DNA of 64,000 bases from Candidatus Peregrinibacteria bacterium UBA1369 (GTDB taxonomy: Bacteria; Patescibacteriota; Gracilibacteria; UBA1369): the NCBI GenBank assembly GCA_002305925.1, contig DBRL01000010.1, positions 200,835 through 264,834 of the forward strand, in the 5' to 3' direction. The first letter of the stretch is position 1. The number at the start of each line of letters is the position of its first letter. Both the position numbers and the translations under genes were made by a program. Below, in pieces: positions 25,491 through 33,640 of the stretch. The notes beneath the pieces were generated by a model, which was not told where the DNA came from, made no database searches, and saw only the letters and a list, made by a program, of their open reading frames with translations.

Positions 25491-25540
25491 ATTTAGGATT
25501 GCCTAATAACCACTGCTGTTTTAGAATCCCGGTGAATCAG

Positions 25541-25616
25541 GCGCCCGTAGCTCAGTGGATAGAGCAGTGCCCTTCTAAGGCAAAGGTCACACGTTCGAAT
25601 CGTGTCGGGCGTACCA
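25541..25616 (+). tRNA. tRNA-Arg (anticodon TCT)
   Basis: A 76-nt tRNA. Acceptor stem GCGCCCG/CGGGCGT with a G-U first pair, D arm GCTC...GAGC, anticodon loop CTTCTAA with TCT at 25574-25576, T arm ACACGTTCGAATCGTGT, and encoded CCA. It stands 50 bp after the M23-SLH gene. Confidence 0.96.
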
Positions 25617-25685
25617 TTTTAAGTTAAGTAAGTTGATTTTTGGAAATAATATGTTAATATTAATTTCGATTTTTTATTTGTGCAC

Positions 25686-26279
25686 ATGAAACTGCAGATC
25701 AATGAGAAAATAATCAAGGTATATCATCACCATAAATTTTTCTTTATTTGGAGAGGTGTGAAGATTTGGGCCGCCAGTATGCCTTTTTTTCTGGTGGCAT
25801 ATTTTTTTGCACCGTTAGCCGGCAATGCGGCCTATTGGTCTGCCAATGTTACTATAATGATTCTCTTTGCACTGATTCATCTCTATGATTTTATAATGTA
25901 TTACCTGGACACGCTGGTGCTTACCAATCAGCGGCTGGTGCATCTGGACTGGATTCACCCATTTAAATATCTCGAAACGCAAGCCATGCTCAATGATATC
26001 CAAAATATTGAGTCAGTTGAAAACGGTTTTTTGTCACGCTTTCCGCTTTTTGACTTCGGTGTGTTTCTTGTAGAAACAGCTTCGACGAAAACAGTGATCC
26101 ATTTTCCAGAGGCTCCGGACCCGGAAGGAATCAAATTTTTCCTGACCAATCTGGCCAGGAAACACCAGACAGCGGTAAGGGGAAATTACCATCAACAACA
26201 GCAAAACCCCGCGGGACAATACGAAGATTCATTTGTGCTCAGCCGCGAACAGGAAGCCCAGAACTCAAAGGTGGCGTAA
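25686..26279 (+). CDS. Bacterial PH-domain membrane protein
   Basis: A 197-residue protein from the ATG at 25686 (the frame opens at a GTG at 25680). Two membrane helices (about residues 26-50 and 54-75) are followed by a PH-like domain with the VLTNQRLVHLDWIHPFKYLETQAMLNDIQNIE block typical of bPH2 proteins. A polar Gln-rich tail ends the protein. Such proteins are common in CPR genomes; no reaction is known and a role in membrane organisation is a guess. It lies upstream of ruvB with a 51-bp gap. Confidence 0.82.
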   Translation: MKLQINEKIIKVYHHHKFFFIWRGVKIWAASMPFFLVAYFFAPLAGNAAYWSANVTIMILFALIHLYDFIMYYLDTLVLTNQRLVHLDWIHPFKYLETQAMLNDIQNIESVENGFLSRFPLFDFGVFLVETASTKTVIHFPEAPDPEGIKFFLTNLARKHQTAVRGNYHQQQQNPAGQYEDSFVLSREQEAQNSKVA

Positions 26280-26330
26280 GTTTCAAGTCTCTGATATATT
26301 GTTGGACGGTTATTATTTAACCATTCAACT

Positions 26331-27362
26331 GTGACCATCAAAAGCTCTGCTTCAACAAACGAAGACGGAAAAATAAAGAATACCTCCCCTGTGCCGATGG
26401 ACGAGGCTGATTTACAGGTTGAGCTGGGACTGCGGCCCAAAATGCTTTCCGAATATATTGGACAGGAGGAAATAAAGAATAACCTGGCTTATTTGATGGA
26501 GTCTGCCAGGATTAGGAAAGAACCGCTAGACCACATTTTATTGCACGGGCCACCCGGTCTGGGCAAGACAACCCTGGCCAATATTATTGCCAGAGAAATC
26601 AAGAGTAATCTCAAGGTAACGTCAGGACCTGCATTGGAAAAACAAGGCGATATTGCTTCAATAATCACCAATCTGAAGGAAAACGACGTGCTTTTCATCG
26701 ATGAAATTCATAGATTAAAGCCGCAGATTGAGGAGATGCTTTACTCGGCCATGGAGGATTTCGCCATTGATATTATGATCGGCAAAGGTCCCGCGGCAAA
26801 GTCGATGCGACTTAAACTACCAAGGTTTACACTCGTGGGTGCAACGACAAAAATCAGCATGCTTTCTTCACCGCTGCGCGACCGTTTTGGCGTAGTATAC
26901 AAACTGCAGTTTTACTCCCTGGATGAAATCAGGGAGATTATAATGCGCTCAGCCAGCAAGTTGTCGGTCAAACTCAATGCTGATGCAGCCGGTCTGATAG
27001 CCAGATCTTCCAGACAGACGCCGCGGATTGCCAACAGACTATTGAAAAGAGTTAGAGATTATGCGACCGTACACAAGAAGAACAGCATCGATTTGGACAT
27101 GGCTGGGCAATGCCTGGCCCTGATGGGAATAGATGAAATGGGACTGGAGGAGACCGACAGACAACTGTTGCGTACGATAATCGACAATTTCCGGGGCGGA
27201 CCAGTGGGGTTGAATACATTGGCCGCGGCCATCAGCGATGACGAGGCGACCATCGAGGAAGTATATGAGCCCTATCTCTTGCAAAAAGGTCTTTTGGAAC
27301 GTACCAATCGTGGCAGAATAGTCACAACAAAGGCTTACCATCATCTCAATCTGAAAATTTAA
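26331..27362 (+). CDS. ruvB: Holliday junction branch-migration helicase RuvB
   Basis: A 343-residue AAA+ helicase that drives branch migration with RuvA. Walker A GPPGLGKTT lies at about residues 72-80 and Walker B LFIDEIHRL at about 121-129. Sensor 1 (VGATTK) and the arginine finger region (SSPLRDRFG) are present. The C-terminal winged helix (GLLERTNRGRIVTTKAYHHL) is complete. The start is a GTG at 26331; an ATG at 26397 is also possible but would remove the variable N-terminus. ruvA and ruvC are not in this window. The next gene, a lipoprotein, starts 9 bp later. Confidence 0.96.
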   Translation: MTIKSSASTNEDGKIKNTSPVPMDEADLQVELGLRPKMLSEYIGQEEIKNNLAYLMESARIRKEPLDHILLHGPPGLGKTTLANIIAREIKSNLKVTSGPALEKQGDIASIITNLKENDVLFIDEIHRLKPQIEEMLYSAMEDFAIDIMIGKGPAAKSMRLKLPRFTLVGATTKISMLSSPLRDRFGVVYKLQFYSLDEIREIIMRSASKLSVKLNADAAGLIARSSRQTPRIANRLLKRVRDYATVHKKNSIDLDMAGQCLALMGIDEMGLEETDRQLLRTIIDNFRGGPVGLNTLAAAISDDEATIEEVYEPYLLQKGLLERTNRGRIVTTKAYHHLNLKI

Positions 27363-27371
27363 CCAAATACA

Positions 27372-28715
27372 ATGAACAATAGAAGTTTGGCATTAACTTT
27401 CATTTTTGCACTGTGTTTTTTTTCGCTACAGGGGTGCGGCAACAGTGCTCCAGATACTAGTGAAATTATTAAAAACACCTCTTCGCAGGAAAAGAGAATA
27501 GGGTCAATTCAGTCACTTGGAGGCGCTTACACATCTACAGGTGCGACGCATCTCCTGAAAATGGATGATGGCACTAATTTACATTTAAAAAGTCAAAAAG
27601 TCAGTCTTGATAACGAAAAATACCGAGAGAAACAGATCGAAGTAATGGGCGAGATTACCCGAACACGTGACGGAAACCAGATTATGGAAGTGATGAGTAT
27701 CGACATCCTTGAACAGGAAAACACGGACATGGATAACGTGCCCCTCTGGACAGACTATTCATCGAATAAAATGGGTATTTCCTTTAAATATAGGGATGAT
27801 TATCTGGTTAGGGAAAACGATTTGATCACGGTTGAACGACACCCTTCAAAAGCTACTGATAACAATGTGTTGACTGATCCAACAACAGAAGAAGTAACGA
27901 GTACGGTCCCCAGCCAAATGATGTTGGAGCTTGTTTCGCCAGATCTGGAAATAATGGCTGAATTGATGGGGGTGGAATCGATGGAGTCTTCCGATATACT
28001 GGCCGGTGGCTTTACAAGGAGCAAAATCACACAAAAGGGACTGGATGCATATAAAATTTCGCCATCGCCTGAGGAAACGATTTACTGGATGTCCAATGAA
28101 AATGGTGTCTATAAATTCCAATACAGGCTGGCGGAAAATGAAAACAACAAAGCGGAATTTCAAAATATGTTCTTTGATATCCTGGCCTCCATGGAATTTT
28201 CAGGAAACCAATTAGATGAAATAGATGCGACTCCAGCCCCAGATGTGAACTTCCCAACCACTGGGGAAGATACACTTGATAGCGCTGAAGAAAACACACT
28301 GATAAATGAATCTTTAGATGCGGATGAGCCAGACACAGATGAGATAATGCAGACTACCACCTTTGAAGAGATAAGCGGTTTTACCACTTTCCAAAGCGAG
28401 TCGGCGGGATTTTCAGTCCAGTACCCCAAGAGTTACTATTTTGGACCGAATGAAAACAAGGCCTCAGACGCCATTAGATCTTACCAATTTGGCACTACCC
28501 CTCTGGAAGAGGGCCCAGGAGATGTAATTTTTGAAATGATCAATAGTTCCGTGCCGGATGGACAGAAGCAATCATTCAACGGTACTTCAATGACAAGGGT
28601 GATCCAGGGCGACCAGGCAACTTTCTATGCAGAATTGAATGGCAAGACTTATAGGATTACAGGACCATCGCAAAGGGAGACGATCATGAAGCAAATGCTT
28701 TCCACTGTTCGATGA
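27372..28715 (+). CDS. Predicted lipoprotein, unknown function
   Basis: A 447-residue protein with a lipoprotein signal (hydrophobic stretch ending in the lipobox LQGC at residues 19-22). An OB-like region (about 40-110, KRIGSIQSLGGAYTSTGATHLLKMDDG...VMGEITRTRDGNQIMEV) precedes two similar domains that start WTDYSSNKMGISFKYRDDYLV and FTTFQSESAGFSVQYPKSYYF. These look like a duplicated fold of the kind found in PsbP-like lipoproteins. An acidic linker separates them. It follows ruvB by 9 bp and is probably co-transcribed. Confidence 0.8.
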   Translation: MNNRSLALTFIFALCFFSLQGCGNSAPDTSEIIKNTSSQEKRIGSIQSLGGAYTSTGATHLLKMDDGTNLHLKSQKVSLDNEKYREKQIEVMGEITRTRDGNQIMEVMSIDILEQENTDMDNVPLWTDYSSNKMGISFKYRDDYLVRENDLITVERHPSKATDNNVLTDPTTEEVTSTVPSQMMLELVSPDLEIMAELMGVESMESSDILAGGFTRSKITQKGLDAYKISPSPEETIYWMSNENGVYKFQYRLAENENNKAEFQNMFFDILASMEFSGNQLDEIDATPAPDVNFPTTGEDTLDSAEENTLINESLDADEPDTDEIMQTTTFEEISGFTTFQSESAGFSVQYPKSYYFGPNENKASDAIRSYQFGTTPLEEGPGDVIFEMINSSVPDGQKQSFNGTSMTRVIQGDQATFYAELNGKTYRITGPSQRETIMKQMLSTVR

Positions 28716-28719
28716 GAGC

Positions 28720-28748
28720 TTGACCGGATTTTATTGGCAGACTATAAT
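28720..28748 (+). promoter_or_regulatory. Promoter for clpC
   Basis: TTGACC (28720-28725), 17 bp, TATAAT (28743-28748). It starts 5 bp after the lipoprotein stop and gives a leader of about 110 nt. A second possible start is the extended -10 TGCTATTAT at 28834-28842. Confidence 0.65.
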
Positions 28749-28761
28749 CAGGAGTGCTAAT

Positions 28762-28770
28762 TTATCCACA
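28762..28770 (+). promoter_or_regulatory. Single perfect DnaA-box sequence
   Basis: TTATCCACA matches the strong E. coli DnaA box exactly and lies in the clpC leader. One box alone is not evidence for an origin. Confidence 0.35.
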
Positions 28771-28866
28771 GCATATTAACGCCTTTCGTAAAGCTTTTTT
28801 AGGATGAAGGAAGTTAATAATTTGGCTTAGTTATGCTATTATTAATTGAACCAATAATTAAATCTG

Positions 28867-31455
28867 ATGAGTGAAAATAATTTTGATAAATTTACCAAAG
28901 AAGCCAGACAGGCTTTGGTTGTGGCACAAGAGAAAGCCAAGGAGTCGAAGAGGAACTATGTCGGCACTGAACATGTTTTGATGGGTGTTTTGAGCCAGAA
29001 ACAGTCTCTTGGTGCGACCATTCTCTCAGGATTTGGAGTTAATCTTGAAAACGTGGACATGGTGATTAAAAGCGTTGGCAGAGTAAATGCACCCCAGGCC
29101 GCAACCCACAATGGCTGGGGCGGGCTTTCCGGCAAGGCTAAAAAAGTAATTGAGGAGGCCGTTCGCTCAGCTCACCAATACAACCATAGTTATGTTGGTA
29201 CAGAACATCTGCTCTTTGCCCTGGTCAATCAGGACGATACGGCCGCCACGGTAATATTGGAAAACATGAAAGTAAATCCGGCTGACGTAAAGTCGCAGCT
29301 GATCAAAAATTTTGAAAGATCGAATTTGCCCCAAGTGCCTGCGGGCGCCTCTCAGGGAATGGGACAGGCCATGAATCCTTTTGAGTTTTTCCTCAACGGA
29401 CTGCAGGGCATGATGACCGGAGGAGGCCAGGCAGAAGTAGAAGGAAAGACCAAGTACAAAAAGGGCGAGAAACAAGCTCAGCAATCGAAAACGCCCGCAC
29501 TCGACTATTTTACTACCGATTTGACCGCGGAGTGTCGTCAGGGGAAGCTTAGCCCGGTGATTGGACGGAAGAAAGAAATCGAACGCGGTATCAGTATTCT
29601 CTGCAGAAAAACCAAGAACAATCCGGTTTTTATCGGTGAGCCAGGCGTTGGTAAAACTGCCATCGCCGAGGGTATCGCCTATGCCCTGATCAATGAGGAT
29701 GTGCCAGATTCGCTGCTGGACAAAAAAATTCTTTCACTGCAGATGTCCTCGGTGGTAGCCGGCACCAAATACCGCGGTGAATTTGAGGAAAGAATTAAAC
29801 AAATTATTGACGAGGCGGCCGCAGTTGGCAATGTGATACTGTTTATTGACGAGATGCATACCGTGATTGGCGCCGGCAGCGCAGAAGGCAGCCTGGACGC
29901 CAGCAATATTCTCAAACCCGCACTATCAAGAGGAAAAATACAGGTAATCGGTGCTACGACCATTTCGGAGTATCGAAAGCAGGTGGAAAGTGACGCCGCT
30001 TTCGAGCGCCGTTTCCAGCCCGTGAAAGTTGAAGAGCCTACAGCAGATGAAACCAGGCAAATCATCCTTGGTATCAGAGAGGGATTTGAAGATCATCATA
30101 ACCTGATTATTTCGGATCTGGCTCTAGATGCAGCGGTAACATTGTCAAAACGCTATATCAATGATCGTTTTTTACCAGACAAAGCCATCGATCTTTTGGA
30201 CGAGGCCTCCTCGATGAAGAGAATGAAAATACGCGGCAAGAACGACAAGGTGCGCTCACTGCAAAAGGAATTGTCCAAAATCATCAAGGAAAAGGAAGAA
30301 AGCGTCTCCAGGCAGAATTACGAGCATGCGGCAGAGTTGCGTGACCGTGAACTGAAGCTGCTCAAGGAGATTGAGAGCAACCGCTATGTAAAAATACCTC
30401 GCGAACAGCGTCAGATCGTCAATGAGGACGATATTGCCAAAGTGGTTGCGCAGATGACCGGAGTGGAAGTTTCCAGGCTGGTCAAGGACGAGAAGGCCAG
30501 ACTGATGAATCTAGAAGAAAGGCTTAAGAAAAACATTATCGGCCAGGACGAGGCTGTAAAGGCAGTTTCACAGGCAATTAGAAGGTCGCGAGTCGGCATC
30601 GCCGACGAGCGCAGGCCCATCGGCTCTTTTATATTTATGGGGCCAACTGGCATTGGTAAGACCGAGCTGGTTAAAACACTGGCCCAGGAGGTGTTTAACG
30701 ACAAGGATGCCCTGATCAAGATTGACATGAGTGAATTCATGGAGCGGCACAACACGTCCAGACTGGTGGGAGCAACTGCAGGGTATATTGGATATGAGGA
30801 AGGAGGACAGCTGACCGAGGCGGTTAGGCGCAAACCATATGCCGTGGTGCTTTTTGATGAAATCGAAAAGGCCCACCCGGACGTTTTTAACCTGCTGCTG
30901 CAAATACTCGAGGATGGACAGTTGACCGACGCCAAGGGGCGCCAAATCGATTTCAAAAATACCATTGTCATTATGACCACCAATATTGGCTCGAAACGCC
31001 TGACCGAGCGGGCCGCGCCAATTGGATTCAGCATTAGTGGTGACGAGCTAAGCAAGGCGGAGATGGACTATGAGCGCCTGAAGGAGGATGTTCTGGAAGA
31101 GCTGAAGAAGCACTTCCGGCCGGAATTTCTGAACAGAGTTGATAAGACCATTGTCTTCAGGGCTTTGACCCACGAGAATATTCGTGAAATTGTTGCCCTG
31201 CATCTGGAAAGACTAAAGAAACGTCTTGCACAGAAAAACATCGAGCTGTCCTGGACCAGGAAAGCTGTCGATTTTTTGGCCGAACGCAGTTTTGACCCTG
31301 AATATGGAGCTCGTCCGGTGCGACGCAAGGTGCAGGAACTGGTAGAGGACCTGGTTACTGAATCGATGCTGGCCGAAAAATTTGATGAAGGCGACAGCAT
31401 AGTTGTAGATGCCAAAGCCGGTCAGACCGCCTTAAGGAAAAAGAAAAGCAAATAG
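28867..31455 (+). CDS. clpC: ClpC-type AAA+ unfoldase
   Basis: An 862-residue HSP100 protein. Two Clp_N repeats (about residues 5-145) are followed by a variable Gly/Gln linker. AAA module 1 has Walker A GEPGVGKTA and Walker B LFIDEMH. The UVR-type middle motif (QNYEHAAELRDRELKLL) is specific for ClpC rather than ClpB. AAA module 2 has GPTGIGKTE and VVLFDEIEKAH, and a D2-small domain follows. ClpC delivers proteins to ClpP. It is preceded by its own promoters and converges with rsmE 13 bp downstream. No CtsR or HrcA operator was recognised. Confidence 0.95.
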   Translation: MSENNFDKFTKEARQALVVAQEKAKESKRNYVGTEHVLMGVLSQKQSLGATILSGFGVNLENVDMVIKSVGRVNAPQAATHNGWGGLSGKAKKVIEEAVRSAHQYNHSYVGTEHLLFALVNQDDTAATVILENMKVNPADVKSQLIKNFERSNLPQVPAGASQGMGQAMNPFEFFLNGLQGMMTGGGQAEVEGKTKYKKGEKQAQQSKTPALDYFTTDLTAECRQGKLSPVIGRKKEIERGISILCRKTKNNPVFIGEPGVGKTAIAEGIAYALINEDVPDSLLDKKILSLQMSSVVAGTKYRGEFEERIKQIIDEAAAVGNVILFIDEMHTVIGAGSAEGSLDASNILKPALSRGKIQVIGATTISEYRKQVESDAAFERRFQPVKVEEPTADETRQIILGIREGFEDHHNLIISDLALDAAVTLSKRYINDRFLPDKAIDLLDEASSMKRMKIRGKNDKVRSLQKELSKIIKEKEESVSRQNYEHAAELRDRELKLLKEIESNRYVKIPREQRQIVNEDDIAKVVAQMTGVEVSRLVKDEKARLMNLEERLKKNIIGQDEAVKAVSQAIRRSRVGIADERRPIGSFIFMGPTGIGKTELVKTLAQEVFNDKDALIKIDMSEFMERHNTSRLVGATAGYIGYEEGGQLTEAVRRKPYAVVLFDEIEKAHPDVFNLLLQILEDGQLTDAKGRQIDFKNTIVIMTTNIGSKRLTERAAPIGFSISGDELSKAEMDYERLKEDVLEELKKHFRPEFLNRVDKTIVFRALTHENIREIVALHLERLKKRLAQKNIELSWTRKAVDFLAERSFDPEYGARPVRRKVQELVEDLVTESMLAEKFDEGDSIVVDAKAGQTALRKKKSK

Positions 31456-31468
31456 CTGGAGCGAACGG

Positions 31469-32233
31469 CTATTTTTGCATCTTCAGTGACACGATGCCGG
31501 TGGAGAGAATGGCGGCCGTCTGGTTGCGCAGGATCTGGCTGCCCAGGCTGTAGGTACGGAGCTGATAGGATTTGATCAGAGTAATTTCCCTGTCACTGAA
31601 GCCCCCCTCCGGGCCAATCAGCAGGTCACAGGGGCTGTCTATACGCAATTCGAGCAAGCTTGACTGTTGGGCTCCCCTTTCCAGAGCCACCAGGCAGGGA
31701 CGCTGCAGGTTTTCCAGGTATTGATCGAGGTTCTGGTGCAGCGTAATAATCGGCATCCGAGCCCTCTCGCTTTGTTCCACTGCCTCACGGACAATCTTCT
31801 CCAGTCTGGGCAGAGCCAGACGATGATTGAAGTTGGAGCGGTCGCCACTAAAAACCGTGAAATGCGTAGTCCCCAATTCGGTGCAATGCTGCAGGATTTC
31901 CTCCAGTTTGGCCGGTTTGTTGGGCAGTGCGAGGGCCAGGCCAAGCTCTTTTTTCAAAGGGTCCTCGATGGTCTGTCTTTTTTGGAACGTGGCAGAAAGC
32001 TGTTTTTTGTCAGCGGCATCAATAAAAAAGCAATAGGCGGTGTTGCGGGACGAAGCGGTATTTTCCGGAATCAGGGTGATGCGGTCTCCTGGCGAGACGC
32101 GCAGCACTTTGGCAAGCTGATGGTACAACTCTGGCCATTGTCGATCAATAATCAGCTGAGGGTTTGTCTTGTCAATGCCCCGGAGGACTTCGCGAGAAAC
32201 CACAAAACGATAATAGTTATGACGTTTGTTCAT
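31469..32233 (-). CDS. rsmE: 16S rRNA (uracil-1498-N3)-methyltransferase
   Basis: A 254-residue SPOUT methyltransferase. The N-terminal PUA-like part (HNYYRFVVSRE...HQLAKVLRVSPGDRITL) leads into the knotted domain with LLIGPEGGFSDREI and the closing SLGSQILRNQTAAI, the two signature blocks of RsmE. It modifies U1498 of the small-subunit RNA. It is transcribed divergently from rpsA, and a 14-bp palindrome sits 4 bp before its start codon. Confidence 0.95.
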   Translation of the reverse strand: MNKRHNYYRFVVSREVLRGIDKTNPQLIIDRQWPELYHQLAKVLRVSPGDRITLIPENTASSRNTAYCFFIDAADKKQLSATFQKRQTIEDPLKKELGLALALPNKPAKLEEILQHCTELGTTHFTVFSGDRSNFNHRLALPRLEKIVREAVEQSERARMPIITLHQNLDQYLENLQRPCLVALERGAQQSSLLELRIDSPCDLLIGPEGGFSDREITLIKSYQLRTYSLGSQILRNQTAAILSTGIVSLKMQK

Positions 32234-32237
32234 TTTC

Positions 32238-32267
32238 TTGACTTAAGTCAATGTTTTGACCTATATT
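32238..32267 (+). promoter_or_regulatory. rpsA promoter with a palindrome over the -35 box
   Basis: TTGACT (32238-32243), 18 bp, TATATT (32262-32267). The -35 lies inside the perfect 14-bp palindrome TTGACTTAAGTCAA (32238-32251), which could be an operator serving both rpsA and the divergent rsmE. Confidence 0.6.
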
Positions 32268-32350
32268 TCTTTGGCTTGATGGCGGCCAATTGGTACCGCG
32301 GATGCCCCCATCAGGTTATACCATTTAATATCCGCTGGTCCAAATTTAGT

Positions 32351-33595
32351 ATGAATAAAACTGTTACCAAGGATCAAGGCTTTTTGGCGCAGATCCCAGA
32401 CTTTAAACTCCCCGTCCCGGGAGAGCTGGTTGAGGGAGATGTAATCGCCATTTACAAAAACAAGATACTGGTGGACATCAACGGCATTTCAGTCGGTTTG
32501 ATTTCGGGCAGAGAGGCAAAAGACAGCTCGGACACGGTCAAGTCACTCAATGTCGGCGACAAGGTGTCGGCATATGTCATTGATGGTGAAAATGAGGATG
32601 GCTATATCATTCTCTCTCTGCGCAAGGCTTCACAGGAGAAGACCTGGAAGAAATTCAACGATGCCTATGAAAAGGGTCTGGTTATTGAAGTGGCAGCCAA
32701 TGAAGCCAACAAGGGCGGTCTGCTGCTGGATATTGACGGCATCAAAGGTTTCATCCCTGTTTCACAGCTTGCGCCGATGCATTATCCGCGCGTCAACGGA
32801 GCGGACACCAATCAGATTCTGCAGAGACTGCAGGAGTTGGTAGGTCTGCGCTTCCGCGCCAAAATTATCAATCTTGACAAAGAAAATGGTAAATTGATCC
32901 TCTCCGAGAAGGCAGCCATGGAAGAACAAAGACAAATGGCGCTGGAAGGGTTGAAGGTTGGAGATACGGTCACCGGCAAAATCAGCGGCGTAGTTAAATT
33001 CGGTATCTTTGTAGCCTTTAATGGACTGGAAGGCCTGGTGCATATTTCGGAAATTGCCTGGGGGCATGTGAAAAACCCCTCCGATTACGGCAGACTGGGC
33101 GACGAAATCAAGGTCATGGTGATTGGCATGGAGGGCGACAAGATTTCGCTGTCGATGAAGAGGTTGACCGAAGATCCATGGTTGGAGGCTACCAAGAAAT
33201 ATCAGATTGGAACCATTATCGATGGAGAAATCAACCGTGTCACTCCTTTTGGAGCTTTTATCAAGCTGAGCGAAGACATCAACGGACTGATTCATATCAG
33301 TGAAATTTCCAGCGAAGAGGTCAGCGATCCGACACAAGTGCTGCACGTGGGGGACAAGGTGAAGGCCAAGGTGATTGCCATCGAACCGGATGAACATCGT
33401 GTCGGTCTGTCGATCAAGGCACTGGAGCAGGACGATGACCCAGCCGGCAAATCTTCCAAGAAAAAGGCTAAAAAAAGCGATGATGAAGCTGCCGAAGATG
33501 ATCAAGAAGATGATGAAGAGAAGCCGGTTAAAAAAGTAGTCAAAAAAAAGGTGGTGAAGAAAAAGGACGCGCCGAGCAGTGAGGATGACGAATAA
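32351..33595 (+). CDS. rpsA: Ribosomal protein S1-like, four S1 domains
   Basis: A 414-residue protein starting at MNKTVTKD (ATG at 32351). The open frame runs on upstream opposite rsmE but that part is not coding. Four S1 RNA-binding repeats are seen at about residues 18-90, 105-185, 195-268 and 280-355; the last two (KISGVVKFGIFVAFNGLEGLVHISEI and EINRVTPFGAFIKL) are the most canonical. The tail from about 360 is strongly charged, first Lys, then Asp/Glu, then KKVVKKKVVKKK. It binds mRNA near the 30S platform. The four-domain form is shorter than the six-domain E. coli protein. A terminator follows at once. Confidence 0.93.
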   Translation: MNKTVTKDQGFLAQIPDFKLPVPGELVEGDVIAIYKNKILVDINGISVGLISGREAKDSSDTVKSLNVGDKVSAYVIDGENEDGYIILSLRKASQEKTWKKFNDAYEKGLVIEVAANEANKGGLLLDIDGIKGFIPVSQLAPMHYPRVNGADTNQILQRLQELVGLRFRAKIINLDKENGKLILSEKAAMEEQRQMALEGLKVGDTVTGKISGVVKFGIFVAFNGLEGLVHISEIAWGHVKNPSDYGRLGDEIKVMVIGMEGDKISLSMKRLTEDPWLEATKKYQIGTIIDGEINRVTPFGAFIKLSEDINGLIHISEISSEEVSDPTQVLHVGDKVKAKVIAIEPDEHRVGLSIKALEQDDDPAGKSSKKKAKKSDDEAAEDDQEDDEEKPVKKVVKKKVVKKKDAPSSEDDE

Positions 33596-33610
33596 TCAAA
33601 ACTGAATCAC

Positions 33611-33635
33611 AGAAAGGGGCGAAAGCCCCTTTTTG
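33611..33635. terminator. Bidirectional terminator between rpsA and the SGNH gene
   Basis: Stem AAGGGGC/GCCCCTT with a GAAA loop, followed by T on the plus strand and, read on the minus strand, also by a short T-run. It can end both convergent genes. Confidence 0.85.
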
Positions 33636-33640
33636 TGTTC

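Noticed and set aside
28762..28770. Replication origin
   Set aside because: Only one DnaA box was seen, with no AT-rich unwinding region or dnaA/dnaN neighbours.
31667..32350. Long N-terminal extension of the S1 reading frame
   Set aside because: It lies antisense to rsmE and across the rsmE/rpsA promoter region. The ATG at 32351 gives a normal S1 start.
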